In this document: piece by piece, positions 61,255 through 64,000 of the stretch
Position numbering within the stretch: position 1 is the stretch's first letter
How the letters are laid out: each line of letters begins with the position of its first letter
Assembly: GCF_003946515.1 (NCBI RefSeq)
Contig: NZ_RHOM01000011.1
Coordinates: 1 to 64,000 of the forward strand
Length of the DNA: 64,000 bases
Reading direction: 5' to 3'
Source of the DNA: Companilactobacillus zhongbaensis
Lineage (GTDB): Bacteria; Bacillota; Bacilli; Lactobacillales; Lactobacillaceae
The notes under the pieces: model-generated
Seen by the model: the letters and a program-made list of their open reading frames with translations, nothing else
What the model was told of the DNA's origin: nothing
Database searches by the model: none
Translations under genes and position numbers: made by a program

Positions 61255-62652
61255 TTGATTAAATCCCTGTTTAGAAGGAAAGATGTAAAAGCGGCTTTAT
61301 TGGAAAAGCCAACTTTACAACGTACCATCGGCCCAATGGGCCTCATCATTATGGGAATCGGAGTTATTGTCGGTGCTGGTATTTTCATCACACCTGGTAT
61401 CATTGCTGCCAATTACGCCGGCCCAGGAGTAATTTTTACTTACATTTTGGCCGCATTAGTTTGTGCTGGTGCCGCCTTTTGTTATTCAGAGTTTTCATCT
61501 TCGATACCATTAGCTGGTAGTGCTTATACTTACGCCTATTCAACTTTTGGTGAGATCATCGCTTGGTTCGTCGGTTGGGCTTTATTATCAGAATACATGT
61601 TCACCGGTGCAACCGTAGCTGTCAGCTGGTCAGCTTATTTCCGTAGTTTATTGGAAGGATTTGGGCTCAAACTACCTGTCTTCTTGCAATCAGCTCCGGG
61701 GACACCAGGAAATCCAGGCGGTCGTTTTGACTTGATTGCCTTCGTCGTTGTCTTACTGATCACCTTTTTACTATTACAAGGTCTGAACGAATCGGTTCGT
61801 TTGAATACCATCATGGTCGTCGTCAAGTTGGTCGTTATTTTCTTATTCGTAGCGATCGCCTTGTTCTACATCAAACCTGCCAACTTCAAACCATTTTTGC
61901 CTTACGGTGTCAGTGGTATTGGTAAAGGTGCTTCGGTCGCCTTCTTCGCTTTCGTTGGTTTCGATATCATTTCGACCGCCAGTGAGGAAGTTAAAAATCC
62001 GAAAAAGACGATGCCGATCGGGATTATTTCGTCATTATTGATTTGTTCAGCGCTATACGCATTAGTAAGTTTTGCATTAGTTGGCGCCGTCAAATATACT
62101 AAGTTGAACGTTGCCGACCCCGTAGCCTTCGCGTTAAAATACCTTAACCAAAATTGGGCAGCTGGGATCATCTCACTTGGTGCCATCATGGGTATGACAA
62201 CGGTTATGATCGTGGTAATTTATGGAGGAACACGTTTGATCTACTCGATCAGTCGTGACGGACTTTTACCTAAAAATCTCCACCAGATCAACAAGAAACA
62301 CGTTCCAACAACTAGTACCGTATTATTCGGCCTCGTTTCCGCCTTTGCCTCAGCTGTTTTGCCGATCGACAAAATCGCTGAATTAGTTAACGTTGGAACG
62401 TTAAATGCTTTTGCTATCACATCGATCGGTGTTATCGTCTTGCGAAAGGGAAAAAATACTCGCGATCTCGATCACGCCTTTCAAGTACAGCTATTCCCAA
62501 TTTTTCCCATCGTTTCATTTTTAGCTTGTGCTTATTTACTAGCTAACTTACAATTATTTACTTGGGAAATCTTCGGTGTCTGGACTGCTATCGGTTTAGT
62601 AGTTTACTTTATGTACGGACATCGAAAGAGTTTACTAGCTACAGAGGATTAG
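61255..62652 (+). CDS. APC permease, cationic amino-acid transporter (CAT/YfnA-like), first of a pair
   Basis: 465 residues from TTG at 61255, which has GGAGGGG eight bases upstream; the ATG at 61240 overlaps that ribosome site. About 12 helices; GVGVIVGAGIFITPG-type motif at helix 1, AAFCYSEFSSSIPLAGSAYTYAYSTFGE, and FVGFDIISTASEEVKNPKKTMPIGI in the middle. Probably amino-acid/proton symport. It is followed 26 bp later by a close paralog, so the two form an operon. Confidence 0.9.
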   Translation: MIKSLFRRKDVKAALLEKPTLQRTIGPMGLIIMGIGVIVGAGIFITPGIIAANYAGPGVIFTYILAALVCAGAAFCYSEFSSSIPLAGSAYTYAYSTFGEIIAWFVGWALLSEYMFTGATVAVSWSAYFRSLLEGFGLKLPVFLQSAPGTPGNPGGRFDLIAFVVVLLITFLLLQGLNESVRLNTIMVVVKLVVIFLFVAIALFYIKPANFKPFLPYGVSGIGKGASVAFFAFVGFDIISTASEEVKNPKKTMPIGIISSLLICSALYALVSFALVGAVKYTKLNVADPVAFALKYLNQNWAAGIISLGAIMGMTTVMIVVIYGGTRLIYSISRDGLLPKNLHQINKKHVPTTSTVLFGLVSAFASAVLPIDKIAELVNVGTLNAFAITSIGVIVLRKGKNTRDLDHAFQVQLFPIFPIVSFLACAYLLANLQLFTWEIFGVWTAIGLVVYFMYGHRKSLLATED

Positions 62653-62678
62653 GATCACTGTCTTATAGGAGGCACATT

Positions 62679-64000
62679 ATGCATTTATTCGAAAAAAAGG
62701 ACGTCGTTTCGGCCCTTCAGTCTAATAAAAAACTGACCCGTTCGCTAAACGCTAAAGATTTGATCATCATGGGTGTTGGGGTCATCGTTGGTGCTGGGAT
62801 CTTTATCACACCTGGTATTATCGCTGCCAATTATTCCGGACCGGGGGTTATTTTTACATATTTACTAGCCGCCGTAGTTTGTATTGGTGCAGCTTTTTGC
62901 TACTCAGAATTTTCATCAACGATCCCTTTGGCGGGTAGTGCATACACTTATGCCTATACTATTTACGGGGAGTTCATCGCCTGGATCATCGGTTGGTCGC
63001 TAGTGGCCGAATATTTATTCGCCACTTCATCTGTTGCCGTAAGTTGGTCGGCCTATTTTAGAAACCTACTGACCGGCTTTGGCATCCACTTACCAAAGGC
63101 CTTACAATCAGCCACCGGAACAGCCGGCAATCCAGCAGGACGCTTCGACTTGATCGCCTTCATCGTAGTTTTTCTAGTAGTAGTATTAACTCTACAAGGA
63201 TTAAAACAATCAGTCAGAGTAAGCACGATCATGGTTTACGTAAAAATATTCGTAATCCTATTGTTCGTAGTAGTAGCACTATTCTTCTTCCAACCAAAAA
63301 ACTTTGATCCACTACTACCATACGGTTGGACAGGAATCGGCAAGGGAGCATCAATAGCGTTTTTTGCCTTCTTAGGCTTTGACGTAGTCTCCACAGCCAG
63401 TGAAGAAGTAAAAAATCCCAAACGAAACATGCCGATTGGAATAATCGCATCACTACTAATAGTTTCAGTACTATACGGCCTAGTCTCATTTGCACTAGTA
63501 GGAGCCGTAAAATACAGCAGACTAAACGTATCCGACCCCGTAGCCTTCGCCTTAAGAGTACTACACCAAGACTGGGCAGCCGGCATCATCTCACTAGGAG
63601 CCGTAATGGGAATGACCACCGTACTGATCGTAATCGTCTACGGAGGAACCAGACTAATCTACTCGATCAGCAGAGACGGCCTACTACCAAAAAATCTAAA
63701 CAACCTAAACAAAGCCGGAATCCCAACAGGATCAACCATCCTATTCGGCCTAGTAGCAGCAACAGTAGCAGCCGTATTACCACTAGACAAAATCACCGAA
63801 CTAGTAAACATCGGAACTCTGTTAGCCTTCTCAGCAACATCACTAGGAGTACTCTTCCTAAAGAAAAACAAAAACACAAAAGACCTAGAACCAGCCTTCC
63901 AAGTACCACTATACCCATTCTTCCCAATCGTAGCCTTCCTAGCTTGCGTCTACCTGCTAGTGCAACTACAAGCCTTCACTTGGGAAATGTTCGCCATTTG
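62679..64000 (+). CDS. APC permease, second of the pair (cut by window end)
   Basis: ATG at 62679 after TAGGAGGCACATT, open to the window end (440 codons). Same motifs as the upstream gene (GVGVIVGAGIFITPG, SEFSSTIPLAGSAYTYAY, FLGFDVVSTASEEVKNPKRNMPIGI), clearly a tandem duplicate. From about 63200 its codon use switches to A and C at third positions while the upstream paralog keeps mixed use, so the bias arose after duplication. Confidence 0.92.
   Translation, partial: MHLFEKKDVVSALQSNKKLTRSLNAKDLIIMGVGVIVGAGIFITPGIIAANYSGPGVIFTYLLAAVVCIGAAFCYSEFSSTIPLAGSAYTYAYTIYGEFIAWIIGWSLVAEYLFATSSVAVSWSAYFRNLLTGFGIHLPKALQSATGTAGNPAGRFDLIAFIVVFLVVVLTLQGLKQSVRVSTIMVYVKIFVILLFVVVALFFFQPKNFDPLLPYGWTGIGKGASIAFFAFLGFDVVSTASEEVKNPKRNMPIGIIASLLIVSVLYGLVSFALVGAVKYSRLNVSDPVAFALRVLHQDWAAGIISLGAVMGMTTVLIVIVYGGTRLIYSISRDGLLPKNLNNLNKAGIPTGSTILFGLVAATVAAVLPLDKITELVNIGTLLAFSATSLGVLFLKKNKNTKDLEPAFQVPLYPFFPIVAFLACVYLLVQLQAFTWEMFAI

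Overview
The window looks like a chromosome segment of a low-GC Gram-positive lactic acid bacterium, most likely a Companilactobacillus (L. farciminis/alimentarius group). This is inference from gene content and style: Firmicutes-type ribosome binding sites, a methionine T-box, CcpA-type cre sites, SLAP and Ser/Asn-rich secreted proteins, several amino-acid permeases, and a complete membrane nitrate reductase locus of the kind found in a few lactobacilli. No rRNA, tRNA, CRISPR, phage or transposase gene was seen.

Layout. 0.3-2.7 kb: a TetR repressor overlapping a divergent EF4 (LepA) paralog, behind a promoter framed by two copies of one operator. 3.1-8.0 kb: a B3/B4-domain protein and a heterodimeric ABC exporter whose second subunit is frameshifted. 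8.8-22.1 kb (minus strand): a compact run of 13 genes, narGHJI, a Mol-type molybdate importer, moaE, moaD, narK, a DUF59 Fe-S factor, DUF1858 and DUF438/PAS proteins. 22.2-27.7 kb (plus strand): the divergent moeB-moaB-moeA-mobB-mobA-(small gene)-nreB-nreC run. Together these encode respiratory nitrate reduction, much of molybdenum cofactor synthesis and an oxygen/nitrate two-component system; moaA and moaC are not in the window. 27.6-31.1 kb: EamA exporter, a heavy-metal chaperone, and a three-gene unit ending in a catalytically dead-looking polyprenyl synthetase. 31.1-35.5 kb: three paralogous secreted or lipoproteins and a low-complexity secreted protein. 35.5-47.2 kb: glycerate kinase, aldo/keto reductase, small membrane proteins, an amino-acid permease, an Fe3+-type ABC importer with a glycosyltransferase, AlkA. 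47.7-52.2 kb: methionine/cysteine genes (metY, metA with a T-box, patB, DUF3737). 52.9-64 kb: lipase, a second permease, SLAP protein, AEC permease, old yellow enzyme, a large membrane protein and two tandem APC permeases, the last cut by the window end.

The most unusual content is between the genes. Seven copies of a ~180-230 bp element (called R1 here) lie at 3.8, 8.5, 34.7, 40.5, 41.0, 47.5 and 52.3 kb. Each folds into the same three-way junction: a long closing stem and two internal hairpins whose tips differ between copies but stay paired through compensatory changes. A second, smaller family (R2) occurs at 4.3, 37.6, 38.0 and 59.1 kb. Each R1 copy sits in a 0.4-2.4 kb patch of strong strand bias (G+T-rich on one strand, A+C-rich on the other) that runs through neighbouring coding sequence regardless of gene direction. 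Element orientation matches patch polarity in all seven R1 copies, and the R2 copies agree with one another. This looks like a structured element family tied to a local strand-asymmetric mutational process or target choice, and I know of no description of it.

All calls come from reading the sequence and translations by eye. No database search, folding program or skew calculation was run.
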